Assembly: GCA_037389465.1 (NCBI GenBank) | Contig: JAZARR010000088.1 | Location: forward strand, 1,550,001-1,614,000 | DNA: 64,000 bases | From: Baylisascaris procyonis | Taxonomy: Eukaryota; Nematoda; Chromadorea; Rhabditida; Ascarididae | Direction: 5' to 3' | In this document: piece after piece, positions 10,819 through 23,700 of the stretch | Layout of the letters: each line of letters opens with the position of its first letter | Position numbering within the stretch: the stretch's first letter is position 1 | Program-made: the position numbers and the translations under genes | Notes under the pieces: model-generated | The model's database searches: none | The model's input: only the letters and a program-made list of their open reading frames with translations | Told to the model about the DNA's origin: nothing

Positions 10819-13710
10819 GTACTCAACATTTTCCAATTGTTGATAGCATTCCAATAGTGGGCATGAGAATCGCGCAGTTAACTAAATAAACTAGTCACCG
10901 CTTTAGCCAATGATTATTTAGCGCTTTTGCGCCATTAGTGAACGATCTTCTGCCCTTGCTAGCAAACTGTTAAGCCTAAATTAGACAACATTTTGGCCAG
11001 AATGTCCACAACTGATGGGCTATTTGCAGCCTCTTTTTTTCCTTTGAATCCCATACTGTCACTCATTGGAAGCCCAAATTTGGTTTTTTAATATCGCAGA
11101 AATGCGTCCTGTAGCTCGATTTGTGGTTCTAACTGCTTGTGGTGACAGCTAGAGCTTCTTTCTTAACGCATGTTTTACCTCACTTGCTTTGTAAAATTGC
11201 TCTCCACCTTCATAGCGCAAGCATCCCCAGTTAGCTAGACGATAAGTCTCTAAAGCCCTCGAAATTTTATGATCAGCTAGCAGAATTCGAACTCAATCAT
11301 AAGGTTAAAATGGAATTTGCAGGGTGAAGCTGGAGGACTTCAATATGAGAAGGAACGAGCTGCTCGCTGAGTTAGCCGATTTCCAACAGACGAAAACATT
11401 TATCGACGAAACACAGAAAACAATTTGTGATCTGAATGAAGAGAAGGATGCGCATAGCGAAATGATCCAACAGATCAATCTGGTAGTATATTTCATTTTC
11501 AACAATCCAAACACGCTAATGTTGACAGTATCAATGATTCTCTTATGATTTACTCATTCCATTTTAGCAAGCGAATTCTCTGCTTGTTTGGAATTCAGTT
11601 ATGGCTACATTTCTTCTATTAGGCTTCTCCTAATGCTTGTTGTCTGATAATTGAGCAACTGTCACGAAGATTAGCACTATTCATAAATTCACTGCATAAA
11701 AATTTTGATTATCTAGTGTTAATCGATATAAGAAAATGTTTATAAAATATTGGAAAGTTTAACTGTTGATGATGGTTTAGGATAAGCAAGAGTTGGAAAA
11801 ACTCATGAACTCAGCAAAGGAGACGAGGCGCCTTATGGAAGGAAGTATTTCAAAAAAATATGACGAAATCTATCGACTTCTCGAACAAGCTAATGAATTG
11901 TCACGCGAAAGTGGTGTCCCTGAGGAGGATCTCATCGTTTCATCAATTATACCTCCGAATAAATTTGCAGTGTAAACTTTCTTTTTTAATGCAAAACTAA
12001 GGCGTATTCAGCAAGGTGGTTCAGCAAGGCGCTTAAATGTCAGCGTCAGTTTTTAAGCGGCTCGGACAAGCTAAACAAAGCATTCGAACATCGAAAATGC
12101 TTTGATAATTGTGCGTTTTTATGCTGTTTGGGACTTACTTTAATTTGTACTCCTGTTTGGTCGTAAATCATTCACTCAGCTGAATCCTGAACTAGATTTT
12201 TTCTTGAAGTTAGGAATTTTTGCTTCGGAGGGATATCATTTTGATGAATAAGTCGCTAAAATTTGTGTATAAAATCTGGAGAAAGTTTTTCATGTGAGTA
12301 CGAAGACGGTGTTGATTCTAATAAACTTGTATCAAATTCTCCTACAGACAATGTGCACAACGAAGTGTACGAAAAAAACTAACAAAAAAACTTTGCCTGT
12401 TGGAAAAAATCCATTAAATTTCAAGTTAAGCAGTTGTCTCTTTTTTGCCACCTTCAAGTCCCGATCAGGTGATTTAGGAAACGAAGTGCACTCGTTTACT
12501 GAACTCGGAATGGGTTGCTTAAAAATTCTTGATGATTAGTTTTCTTCGATATCTTAGAAAGCCAGTGAAATTCTGTTTGGTATCACACTCTGACGGTCAC
12601 GACACTGGCATCCGTAAGATTCTCATGTGAATGAGGTGCTTCGCCAAAAAATTGGCTTAGCTGAGTTAGGCAATGAGCACTGTATTCGAGACATAACTTT
12701 TTTCTTTTAAAGCTGAATGTACTTCATCATTGGTTGGAGAAGTAAATCGAGCATCATGATCTCATGATTTAGCACTCCTCCTGCTTCAATGCCCAATCTT
12801 CTGCGACAATTCAAGGCGTCGATACCGACTATGATGCAACAAGCGATGTTCGGTTTCGATTCGATATTACTGCAGGGAGCACCCTCCATAGCACGTGGAG
12901 CAGCTCCTCAGGCAGTACCTCATCATCTAACGCCCGCATCATCCATTTCAAAGATTGATCACCAATCCCCTCCAATGAAGGTACCTATGATACTCTTGAG
13001 ACAGAAACTGAGGTCAGACCCCATAACTCTTATTTCATGGATGACTTGCTAAATTTAGAGAGTCTGATCGTCAAAGTAACGGTTTCTTAACACTTGTCAT
13101 AGACGAATAGCGAATCTCTTTATCCTTTCGGTTTCTTTCCGCAGTAGGGATGTACTGGAGAAATGACCGGCTCGAGTACTTAGCTTTGTGAGCTCAAATC
13201 AGATATATCATCTTGCTGCCCTGGATTCAGCAGTTAAGCGTTATTTATTCAGCCAACAGATTTATATTTCTTTGCTATTTGCCGTTGAGATATCAGTACA
13301 ACGTTGCTTGCACAGTGCTTGAAAATATGTTTATTACAAAGACGTGCGAGTAATGTGCGAGAAAGGGGCAGATTCTAAATCGCCCATATTAAAAGAATAT
13401 CTGTATGGCTATTAGGCGCCAGCTTCCCGAACTACTTTAGGACCATTCAAATACATTAGCATTAGCTGAGTAAAGGAATGTTTCGGGAAAGTTTGAAAAC
13501 ATAATTGGTTGCCCCGTAATTACACAGAATTTGACAATGCTCTTTCAGTCACGTATTATTTACATGTTTGAGTTTTTATCTGATTTTTCATTTCAGACGT
13601 GCCAGTCATGCTTCCAGCAAATTCATCGGAATGCTCCTATTTGTCCGATGTGCAAAAGCAAAAGTCGCTCTAAAAATCCCAAAAAGCCAAAGCGGAAAGT
13701 ACAGGAATAA
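10754..13710 (+). CDS. ZC4H2: ZC4H2-family zinc-finger protein, copy 1 (five coding exons)
   Basis: Coding exons are 10754-10818, 11323-11482, 11781-11971, 12773-12980 and 13597-13710, joined in phases 2, 0, 2, 0, giving about 245 residues against about 224 for the vertebrate protein. Residues about 10-135 are charged and heptad-like, as in the family's coiled coil. The last exon has the family signature: C210-x2-C213, then IHRNAPICP with H218, C224-x2-C227 and the basic tail [13 protein letters not shown]. The linker ends SPPMK, close to the vertebrate PPPMK. ZC4H2 in vertebrates is a nuclear and neuronal protein that binds the ubiquitin ligase RNF220 and modulates signalling and motor-neuron development; the same role here is inference. 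An in-frame TAA directly precedes the ATG. A second copy lies 7 kb downstream. Family assignment is very secure; exon 1 and the exon 3 to 4 junction were placed by phase and by alignment to copy 2. Confidence 0.93.
11323..11482 (+). CDS. ZC4H2: ZC4H2 copy 1, coding exon 2 (coiled coil)
   Basis: Acceptor TTTGCAG, donor GTAGTA, 160 nt, phase 2 in and phase 0 out. It encodes residues 23-75, rich in E, Q, K and L and predicted coiled coil, ending MIQQINL. 18 of 53 residues match exon 2 of copy 2, which has exactly the same length. Confidence 0.93.
11781..11971 (+). CDS. ZC4H2: ZC4H2 copy 1, coding exon 3 (coiled coil end)
   Basis: Acceptor GGTTTAG, donor GTAAAC in phase 2, 191 nt, residues 76-138 plus a split codon. 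It carries KKYDEI and RESGVPEE, both shared with copy 2 (24 of 63 residues identical). Without splicing the frame stops at the TAA inside the donor. Confidence 0.9.
12773..12980 (+). CDS. ZC4H2: ZC4H2 copy 1, coding exon 4 (linker)
   Basis: Acceptor GATTTAG, donor GTACCT in phase 0, 208 nt. It encodes a Ser-, Pro- and Ala-rich, probably disordered linker ending SPPMK, which abuts the finger exactly where the vertebrate protein reads PPPMK. The start is the only phase-compatible acceptor I found close to the open frame. Confidence 0.85.
13597..13710 (+). CDS. ZC4H2: ZC4H2 copy 1, coding exon 5 (zinc finger, stop)
   Basis: Acceptor TTTTCATTTCAG, then 37 codons and TAA. It holds the finger [18 protein letters not shown] and a Lys/Arg tail that could act as a nuclear localisation signal. 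The residue after the second Cys is Phe214. Confidence 0.96.
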   Translation, partial: TCQSCFQQIHRNAPICPMCKSKSRSKNPKKPKRKVQE

Positions 13711-13780
13711 TCTATCAACGTTATCAACAAAAACTCGTGATCCCTGCTCATCGAAGAAGAGTGCTAGCATTTGAAGGACT

Positions 13781-13786
13781 ATTAAA
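13781..13786 (+). terminator. Possible poly(A) signal ATTAAA of ZC4H2 copy 1
   Basis: ATTAAA lies about 70 nt past the stop codon, a normal distance for a short nematode 3' UTR. No canonical AATAAA is closer. Weak evidence on its own. Confidence 0.3.
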
Positions 13787-15175
13787 TGTTACAACAGATG
13801 CTAATCGCTGATAAATTAATGGATGCTCGATCATGAGTTGTTTCAAAGGTGTACCTCGCTTGAATCCGCTGTCCATTTACCCTTCTGTAATCGCCGTCAT
13901 TGTTAGTGTTTTTAATGTATTTTTTCGCTCTAAATTGAACCATAAGCATTATATTACTTTGCAGTTACAAGCGCTAACCCGCTGAAATGTAGATGCGCAT
14001 TGTGTGATCACTTACTTGATAAATATGTGAATCTGACCGAATTATGTGGTCTAAATATTTTTGTTACGATATGAAGCGCTTTAGGTCAATTGTAATATAT
14101 AATTAGGAAATTCTCATAAGAAAGTTGGTGCAGCGGCTCTCATCTTGCAAAAAGAACTTAGCTCACTCCTTTCGGAAGTAAGTTGACGTGAAGTGCATTC
14201 TTTTTACCAGTCATCTCTTGAAGGGTGACAGGTCAGAAGGAAAAACCAACCTCAGATGACACCATATCACCGCATCGCACAGTTCGTTCAGGACCACATA
14301 CGGTAACCGTACGTTCTCGTGAACTCCTCCTAGCTTAACTCTTTTATTGCAAGCCTTGCTGACGCATTTTATTAAGGAGCAAGGTTTTTTTGAACAATAT
14401 TTTTTGTTTCCAGAAGGATGGCCTAAGCTATGAAGCACACAATTCACTCTCAGTGTTATCCGTTAAAAGGTATGTGCAGTACACAGCTGAGAAAAGTTGC
14501 TCTTAGACGGATTGACACCTCCGTACGTCATACTAGCTCCAGCTAGCCTTTAAGCCACACATTTTTTGTTCTCGATCCTCTAACGATACTCTATCAGAGC
14601 CTGTCGTTCGGATCAAAAAGCATGAGCCCTACAATCGCATCTAAAAAGTATCTAAATCAGGACAGCGTTTCTGAGGCGAGAATGGTTCTTATCATTCGCT
14701 CTTGAGAGGGGAGGATTTTGTGAAATTTCTTTAGGACAAGCTTTGTGTTTTGGGAAACACATCTCTTTAGATGAAAAGCGTGAACAATGAGGGCAGTATG
14801 AACGAGCGTTGAACAAGCGTAAGCAAGAATTTTGCATACGAAAAAGTTCGCCCAAGCTGCTAAACGTACGCGACATACTGCAAGGGTGACAACTACCGTC
14901 TACCAGCAGAAGAACCGATTGGAAGCGAATGTTGCAGGCAATAACAGAAATCTGGATGTCACATACCCGTCATTTAGACTAAAACTTTGCGAATCTTTTT
15001 TGGAGCTGATTGCCTTGATGACATAACAAATACAACCGAATAGGGTGAGTTTGGCATCAGGTTGGACACTACGCTGCAAAATCTATCGTCGTATATCTCG
15101 GCGAGCATATATTGAGTGCTGTTTATAACGAAAAAGTTGATAAGTGAAACAGCAAACTGATCCGAAATCGTCAAA

Positions 15176-15211
15176 CCTTAGGAACGACATCGACCTTAGG
15201 AACCTTAGGAA
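15176..15211 (+). repeat. Short repeat of CCTTAGGAA
   Basis: Three exact copies of the 9-mer at 15176, 15194 and 15203, the last two adjacent, followed by a degenerate ATCTTACGAAC. Confidence 0.7.
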
Positions 15212-17104
15212 TCTTACGAACCTCCCAAGATATTGAATGGATGATAGAAACTCCAACAACAGCGAAATGTTAGATGGAAACTCCTCGCAGTTTCTCAACA
15301 GCGGGGCGAAAAGTGCGATCTTCAGGGAACTTCTCCCAGAGGTTGATTGTGCCTGGAGCACTCTTTTGTGGCACAACGCTAGTTCACGTGCTGTTTCCGA
15401 CTTGAATATGGAACGAGGAAATGGGGCTTAACGTATTCGAGGTGCAACTCACATCAATCGATTTTTGTGTTTTCAGGTACCGCATCGGTTTTCTGTTGCC
15501 TCGTAATAATAAACTTGCGGCTTTTTAAATGTTTTTTTTATTGCTTCATTTCATGCAAAAACCTTCAAATATTTGGTTGCCTAGATATCACTTTTTGAGT
15601 TGAATAAAGCATTTTTAGACGGTGCCCACATAACGTGTGCAACGTGTTTGCAGCAAAAAATGAGTCAGTCATTCGTCGCTTTGTGCATGCAAATTGTTTA
15701 CGGTAAACGAATGAAGTTAGCGTAAAAGATAGGCCGAGGTTAATAGATCCAACGCATTATGTTATTTCCGTTACAATAAAAAGAAAGCATTTCGTCGTGC
15801 ATTGAAGAGTTGAATGAGTTATAATTGCTTCTGTCAAAAGAGGCATCATGAAGTTTCACGGTAATGTATGTATTTAATGTTGCGTGGAGAGGTTATATAT
15901 GAAGATGTTGATGTGATTACGAAAAAAAAAACGATTTCATTATCTCGGAGAGGTAATATTTATAGAATTTTTTCACCGAAAAAAATGTTCTTAATGAGAG
16001 AAGAAAAGGAATTATATTGTTATGAAATGGGACTCTATCGCTCATTGGGCAAGTCTGTACGAACAGCGGTTACGCATTTGTTAACAGCGTATACTGTACC
16101 TTAATAAAATTCCCATAGGGACAAATAACTGGATAGTTAGAGAGCAAAAATAGTCGCTTTCCTATCTTATCTTTATGAGGCTAAAAAACTCGACTGAATT
16201 TTCTATCTAAGCAAAAAAATTTTCATCGAGCAATTGATAGCGAAATGGATGGGCGTATTTCTTTTTGGGTAACACTAGCAACAAACACTCTCAATGAGAA
16301 TATTGTTATAGTATGAGTTGGGATCATTTACAGCTGTCCTCCTATATAATCCCTTTTATTAGATGGGGGTCGTTTATAAAGGGCGGAATGGATTAGCGCG
16401 TTTTCCTTCGAACGTTATCTCACGCATACATAAGTGTTTTTTATGTCATGTATACTATATGGTGTATAATAAAGGCTACCGTGAACGTCGATAAGTATCA
16501 CCACATAGTTGCGTGTTGATTGATGCAGCGCAACGCTTTCATAATGCTTATATCGACAACAACGCTTCATTTGCATAAATCCGACCAACCCACCAAAATT
16601 CTTTCCGCTAAGAATCATTTCTCTCTTCATGTTGATGTTTACTATATAAGTATAACGATTCATAGCATATTTGAACTTCTATTCAGTTTCTTTCCTATTT
16701 TGCAGCATTTCAATTAGTGTTCGATGTCATTTACTACTTTCGTCGTGGATTGGAGCGATGTTATTAATGCTTAGTATTTAATTGACAGTGTCAAGTGATT
16801 ACGTGAAAAAAGAACATTTTCGTAAAAAGTGGCGAGATTCTTTTTTGTTCTTGTTATTCGGTCAGCAGAGATACAGTTGAATATATACAGTTTTCTGCGT
16901 TGTTGATGGCAGTTTTGAGATATGCTGGCTTTTCTCTTCTAGTTTAAACAATTTTCATGCGATCATGTTAATTTTCTATATGAAAGAAAATTGAAGTGCA
17001 TTTGCGGACAATTCGACATACCTATTCTGTTGAATTCGGCTCTCCTTTTACTTCGTCATGGATGAATTCCTCACTAAAAGCTACGACTAGCTATGCTAGT
17101 TATG

Positions 17105-17125
17105 GCCATTTTGGCCAAAAATGGC
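17105..17125. repeat. Perfect short hairpin
   Basis: GCCATTTT at 17105 pairs with AAAATGGC at 17118 around a five-base loop. Further GCTAGC-type inverted bits flank it. Confidence 0.5.
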
Positions 17126-17584
17126 AATTTTGACAAAAAAATTAATAATGCTAGCTACCGGCGCTAAACAGTAATGAGTATTCACCGTCCTTGCAAATTC
17201 CTTCTGCTGAGTTATTCCGTTGGTGCTCGAAAATGACTCAATCAGGAGGTCGAAGAAATGTTTGCTAAGATGGAGCGGGAAGGCAGTTTTTTGTCATCAT
17301 TCTGATGGCATTCGAACGTCCATACGGATCATCGTAAGTATACCAGCCCGTTCTCGTGATGGATGCACAAAAAGCTAAGTTGAATCGTTGACATCAGAAT
17401 ACAGCGGTTTCGGGTGAAGATGCATTCGTCCCATATTGGATGATTTTTTTCTTGTTACCTGTGTTATTTTCGATAGAGTCGGAGCGATTTGCCATGAAAT
17501 ATCTTCCGTATAGCTCAGTTCAGAAATTGAAGCGAAATTCCACTTGCATTCCTATGCGACAGCTAACCGAATCCCTCCCGCCCA

Positions 17585-17624
17585 CTCCTCCTCCCCCCTC
17601 CCCCCCCCCCCCACCCCCGCCGCC
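17585..17624. repeat. C-rich tract
   Basis: It includes a run of 13 C at 17600-17612 within CTCC-type repeats. The Pro-rich frame across it is an artefact. Confidence 0.8.
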
Positions 17625-18488
17625 CTCACGGTTACTTTATGAGTTGACAATTGGAAATTACGGAAGGGGAATAGAAGTCAAATGAGCGTAAAAACGTATG
17701 ATCCATAACTGATCTGCGCAAATGCAAATTGACGAAAAGCATAACAAGGTGCGAAACCGGATCACGACTACAGCTAATTGCCATGCAGTGCTATGATCGA
17801 ATATTTCAAGAACCTCACGCTTCGAGGGTGTCTGGTGGCATTGGCTGATTCATTCACTCTTGTGAATACCATTTCATTGCAGCTCTATTCATCAGGCGTT
17901 GCTCGCAATAACCGACGAATAGAGCTTCAGTGACAGAATCAAACGCAATAAAACATCTCTAGGAAATTATGGAGTTCAAAATGGAGACCACTAAGAAAAA
18001 ACTGCGGTATTGCTGTCAGCATTCGGTGTTATGATGCTCATCAGTTCCAAAAAATTGAAGAATATATGAGAGAAATTTGATAGTCATTAAGTATCACTTT
18101 TGTTGCTTGAAACGATTTTAATGTTTGCATTTTCCGTTTTCCGTTGTGCATCACGGAATTTAATGAAAAAAAAGCCGAACGTTAATCGATGCGTGAATAG
18201 AGTAATTGTGATGCGAGCGCTGTCTAATATGAAAAATCTTTCGCCAATAGTTTGATGCCAATCGATCTCTATTGCTTCAGATTATTCATTGATGCGCATT
18301 ATGAGTATTACTTAGGCCGCTTAAAGTCGCATAAGAAATTGTATTCATTCTAAATTCCATTCCGTTCTTTGTGCTTCGAGATTATGAAGTGATAGGTAAT
18401 TTCGAGGCTGCAGAATCTTAAAAACAATGGCTTTAGACAAATTTTTAAGTTCTTCGGTAGTTTTCTAGCCCTTTTGCTTCATTTGTTG

Positions 18489-18547
18489 CCCTCTCACAGT
18501 TTTTGAATTGTTGACAACCTTATCCTATTAGAATGTATGAATAATTT
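18489..18547 (+). repeat. 59-bp direct repeat, unit 1
   Basis: Starts CCCTCTCACAGTTTTTGAA and ends ATGAATAATTT. It matches unit 2 at 55 of 59 positions. The units lie 68 bases apart. Confidence 0.85.
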
Positions 18548-18615
18548 CAGTTACTCAGACTGTCTAATTTTTGCTTATACTGCTAATAGGTCCTCTCATA
18601 TTTCGAATAGGATAG

Positions 18616-18674
18616 CCCTCTCACAGTTTTTGAACTGTTAACAACCTTATGCTATTAGAACGTATGAATAATTT
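18616..18674 (+). repeat. 59-bp direct repeat, unit 2
   Basis: Second copy of the unit starting at 18489, with four substitutions and no indels. The bases between the units are unrelated to the unit itself. Confidence 0.85.
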
Positions 18675-20641
18675 TTTTGATTACAATATAAAGGAACGTG
18701 CTCATCAAATCTTTTTCAAAGCAAATATTCCCTGCTTTATATTTTAGTGCGTTAGACACAAATGCCCCAAAAATTTCACCTCACCTCTATCATTCTTGAT
18801 AGATTCTTCATCCCATTTCGAATGCTCATTGCTAAAGAACAATACCGATCGCATATGTAACAACAAAAACGAATCACTCTTCGTTTAGCGAGTTTTTGCA
18901 AATATTTTTATGTGATTGCCAATACACATCACAGATGAAACTCTCATGAGCAAACACATTTCTTTTGCATTTATGATCCTTTCTGCTGCAGTCATCATAG
19001 GCTTGCTCATCAACATTTCTTCAGCGCTCTCTCTTATTCAATCGGAGCACTTCCCATTCGCCTATATACTGTTATTCTGCTTTTAATTTATGTATTTTTT
19101 ATGTTACGATGACCCCATTTTCAAAAAAAAAACAACCTTTAGATCAAATGGCACACAACTTTTATGATTCGGAAAATCCTGTTACACCTTATATCTCAGC
19201 TTGCTATTTTCTTAATCCATTTTACATTCTCAGTAATAAAGTATACAGAGATGGAAATGATACAAGGATATTTACAGTTATGAGTGTATATTTAGCAAAA
19301 AAAAAAAAAAAAAAGAAACGGTCAGTGAACTATAGCATGAAATACTATCACCGATTCAACTAAGCTAAACACAGGAAGGACGCCAACAATACCACACGGT
19401 CACCGATGAGTATATTGCGCTCGTCGAGGCGTTCTAGTGACATCATAAATCTTCACTTTCTATACCTCTCCTATTCTTTTCGTATTTTACTACCTCCATT
19501 CATTCAACACACCTTAACTAAAGTTCGTTCAAACGGTTTGTTAGATATGTTTGAAAGGTGAATTCATTTAGTGATGTAAAATATATCATGCCATAGAATA
19601 GGAGCAATGAAATTTACGAATGAAGAAGCGTTGCAATGCAATCGATAGAGCATCTCGGTCTTCGTGTTTTCGCACCTCTGCGCTTTTTTTTTTCATCTCG
19701 CTTTCCACGCCGCATCAAATTCGTCAAGCAACCTCCCTAGTGACATCCTCTATTTGTTGACCTTTTCGCATCCTCAGTTCTTCCCTTTATTTCATACTTA
19801 CTCAACTTGGACAACTCGACCACATCTTAATAATCAATGATAATAAATTTGCTGATCTCTTTTAGTGTCTCATTGTGCTTAACACTGTAATATACCCGTA
19901 ATTGTTGCTAAATTCAAACAATTCTATTATTTATATCAATAGCTACTATGGCATTGAATACTACTTAGAATGTATCGTCGATTGCAGTATTAAACGCATG
20001 CATTTCATCGTCACATATAATTTGCTGAGCGCAGATAATTTGATTGTTTATGAAAAATTGTTTATTATTATTCTCCTTCATTGCGTTGCTCTTTGGCCAT
20101 CATTAATAAAATCAGACGGCTTGGGTATTCTCCGATATTATTTTTTTTATTATAAGTTTCCACTATAGTGTGCATAGTTCGAAATCATATGACCTATGTT
20201 CTACGAAATGATAATCTCTTTTTCGCTTTCCAATCTTTCGTGTTTTTTCTTTGCTCCCTCTTTTGCTATTTTGTCTGCTTCCTTTCGATGAAATCTAATA
20301 GTTACTTCATTTAGTAGTTCGGCATAAGAAAACCAGTCGTCTCCTGAAATGAAGCATCTTGGTTTTCTAATATGATCATATTTATTCGGAGAAAGTTTAA
20401 AAACGATGATCCAAAGTAAGCTTTTGAATCGCTGAGAAATCTCTAAATCTCTCCTGTATTTGGCAACCTTTTTTTTCCAAAGGCCGAAACGAGATCGCTT
20501 TTATTTCATTCCCAGAAAGTTCGACTTTTGAAAAGGTAAAGCTCTAGCGAGTCAACCTTCCAAATGCTTTATGAAAGCGGTTTTCGATGAAAATCGTTCG
20601 GTCTCAGTTCTTCTACCTACAGAATCAAAAGTTCATTTTGT

Positions 20642-20710
20642 TGAACATTTTAGGAATTGTCCACTAGAGGAATTTCTAAGCTGGTTGAGGCACCACATTG
20701 AACTGGTGCA
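20642..20710 (+). promoter_or_regulatory. Likely trans-splice acceptor and 5' UTR of ZC4H2 copy 2
   Basis: AACATTTTAG ends at 20653, followed by a 57-nt leader to the ATG. It resembles a nematode spliced-leader acceptor and mirrors the arrangement in copy 1. If both sites are used, each copy is transcribed on its own. Confidence 0.4.
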
Positions 20711-20760
20711 ATGGATTACGCGAATCTCAGCTCAGAACTTATAAAAATTTCACTGGCCAG
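20711..20760 (+). CDS. ZC4H2: ZC4H2 copy 2, coding exon 1
   Basis: Sixteen codons plus two bases, [16 protein letters not shown] then split Arg. The donor GTGCGT is in phase 2. The upstream in-frame TGA at 20699 makes this ATG the only start. The exon aligns gap-free with the end of exon 1 of copy 1. Confidence 0.85.
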
Positions 20761-23700
20761 GTGCGTGAATCTATGTTTCTCCAAATTATTAGACTTTTTA
20801 AGTTGGAATAAATAGATATTTATATACAAAATCGGCAGGTAAAATGTGCTGTCCTTCATTCTTTGGCACCAAGTGCCAAAAAGCACTGTAAAAATCATGG
20901 CTGGAAAGCTTTCATATAGGAAGACTAGCGTTCATGCCTAAACGACTTTGATCGATTGATAACCGACAATACATTCGGTTAAAACGGAACGAAGCGTCGC
21001 TCGGTTGTCGCTCATTGCGGTCGAACAGAGACTGCAAATTTCACTGAGGAAAAACCGGCCGAACTTTTGCTCAAACAGAATAAAACCAAGTGAACTGAAG
21101 TAGCAATCGAAATTTAGTTGCACCCCACTGTGAGTCTTTTAAATCCTATAATTAATCAGCAGTACTTGCTTGCGAAATTTTATGCAAAGATCATGTAAAG
21201 TTTTTTTACGCATTTATAGAGGCATATTTCAAACGTGTTTTACAAACCAAAAGTGTAAAAAATGTTAATAAACCAACTGCGGAAAAGTTTCAGGCAGAAA
21301 ATTGACGAATTCAGTGTGCGTTTGAGAGAGTTGTTGGCAGTATATGAGGAAGCTGAAGCAACGCGATGTTTCATTGCTGAATGTGAAAAGATGAGTACCG
21401 AATTGGACAATGAACGGAAATCTCATGCGGATGAGTTGAGGCAAATCAATCAAGTGAGTTAAATCGTTCTTGATGATCATAAAATGGTGAGAAAATACGG
21501 TCATTAGGATAAATATGCAAAAAAAAAAAAAAAATCATTGCTAGTTAAACAAAGCAGGTCGATTTTGCGTACTCTCGTATAGATGATAGATGACGCATTT
21601 CGCAGATTCTTTATAGCGCTATATAGTTAAAATGGAAAAAAAATTTAAAGAAGATAGAGCTGAGAAAAGTTTCGTTACACGTAAAACTTAATTCTAGGAT
21701 ATAAATCATCTCGAGGATACGTTGAAAGGAGTGAAAGGAAGTAAGGATTCTAAAAAGGAGATAATCGCAAGGAAATACGACGAAATTGAACGTGAACTTC
21801 AAAGCACCAACCAGTTACTTCGAGAAAGCGGTGTACCTGAAGAAGAGCTGCTTTCGCGTGAACAATTCCTACCGTTGATTGAAGACGAGTTGTTTTTTCA
21901 TGCTTTCTATTGATACTTTTTTTTCGGTCGAATTTCGCATTTAACTTTAAAATAATGTGTGATGAAATGATAAATAGTACGGTAATTATTGTTAAAAATG
22001 AGGCCGGTTTTCATCGTAGTGAGCGAAGCTGCCGTGCTATGTTTTTGTATCAGAAGCACGCCTATAGCATTGAAAGTGCAAGTTGCACGTTGGCGTGAAT
22101 GAGTTTTCTACTGGAGGCATTTTCTCATTTTTGTTTCAGCTGCGTGAATGTGTAACTTCTGAGTTTGTTATATATTGAGAGTTGATAATTTTGATTGACT
22201 ACTCATCGAAAAAAGCCAACTCAATTATCAATCAGTCATCAGCAAATGTATTAGGAAATGATGATTTCTGCAAATGCCAATCATGCAAAAAAAATTAATG
22301 TTTCCAAAAACATATAATTTATCAAAAATTTTTCTATCTCTGTTAAAAGTGTTTTAGGCGACAATATTCTCAAAAATCTAGCACTCTCAAAAACTATTGT
22401 TTAGCGATTTTTAGCGGTGTTGATGTGTCGTCGAAACATATTTTTTCACTCTTATGACTACTATATTAGATGCCTTGCAAATTTGACTCATTATAGTCGG
22501 TCGCGTTTCTCCGATTGCTGATCAAGAAACATAGCGCTTATGGTGGTGAATTACTTCAACATTCAAAGCGAAGAACTTTCGAGGTCACCATAATTTGCAG
22601 CTTTCAAGTTTAGGACTCCCAGCACTATACGTCCACAAAATTGTATTGAAATTTGGCAGCTGCTAAATTTCGGATACCTCCTAGGAAGATCCGAAGCCCT
22701 GAAATCCGAAGGAGCCTGAACAAGGTTTTCTGATGGACCAACACTAGTAATGAGCCATTTGGGCAATGAAGAAATTGCCTACAGTTATGAACTGCAATAT
22801 TGCTTGCAGCGTGGCAGTTGAGCATCCGACGACGTCATCGTTAACACCGTCACTGTGGTTCGACCAAATGTCATCGCTCTCACTTCTTGGAATCCTACAG
22901 AGTCAGCAGTCTCGTCTATTCAACGGATCGTCTGATTGCAGTGTGGCACCGCTTCTCGATTCCAGAATGCGCACATCAGTGAACGACCAAGCGAAAATGA
23001 AAGTATGCTTTCTGTAAACGGAGGAGTGAGTTTACAGCGGAAAGAAACCTAAACAATCGCTTGGCTAAGGTGCCACGGCGATAAATATTTGAGCATCGAT
23101 GTTCACCTACAATTGGTACGATGTGTGATCAGTTCGGTTTGCATCTCAAATAATGAGGCATTTGGGTTAAGTGATTTGCTGGATTCTCTATGCATTTAGT
23201 GAGGAAAACTCATCATGCGTCATGTTTTGCTTGCAGCATACGACATTATATCATTTTGCTTACATACGAATTATGAAGACAAGCTTATGGCATAAAATTG
23301 TTGGCGAAATCAACTGCTAAGAATATAAAGGATACTGTTTGCTTCATGTAGCGAACACATCCACACACGAAAAACTTCACAAGCAGTGCATGAATTCATA
23401 CTTACAGTGAAGCTGCTAACATTGACTAGAGTTGTTTCTGCAAAATTCGAATTAAACGGCTTTCCTAGGTGCTAAAAATTACTGCATTCATCTACAAAGG
23501 CACACCAAAACTCTAATGGAGCATTAATTTGCTTACTGAAAAGAGACAAGAAGTCAAACTGTGGGGTGAATTTGCTCATACTTTGCACCGAATCCAGAGA
23601 TAGTAGGTGCGAGCAGCGACAAAATAACGGGTATCTGTTCAATAACTACTATTGTAGTGGACGGAAGAGTCTTGTGGAACTTGTGGATCTCCGATCTTTA

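Larger units (their letters stand above)
13787..20641. other. Spacer between the two ZC4H2 copies
   Basis: No ZC4H2-like fragment was found between the copies. A 64-codon + strand frame at 15237-15431 starts with ATG and looks protein-like but is unrecognised. The spacer also holds the repeats listed at 15.2, 17.1, 17.6 and 18.5 kb. Confidence 0.5.

Noticed and set aside
12294..12539. 81-codon frame inside intron 3 of ZC4H2 copy 1
   Set aside because: Not similar to any ZC4H2 exon, and including it would break the phase shared with copy 2.
14652..15026. Facing frames of 74 (minus) and 64 (plus) codons
   Set aside because: No domain, no splice sites in phase and no way to prefer a strand.
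17440..17685. Proline-rich 81-codon frame
   Set aside because: Its middle is a translated C homopolymer; the flanks show no protein similarity.
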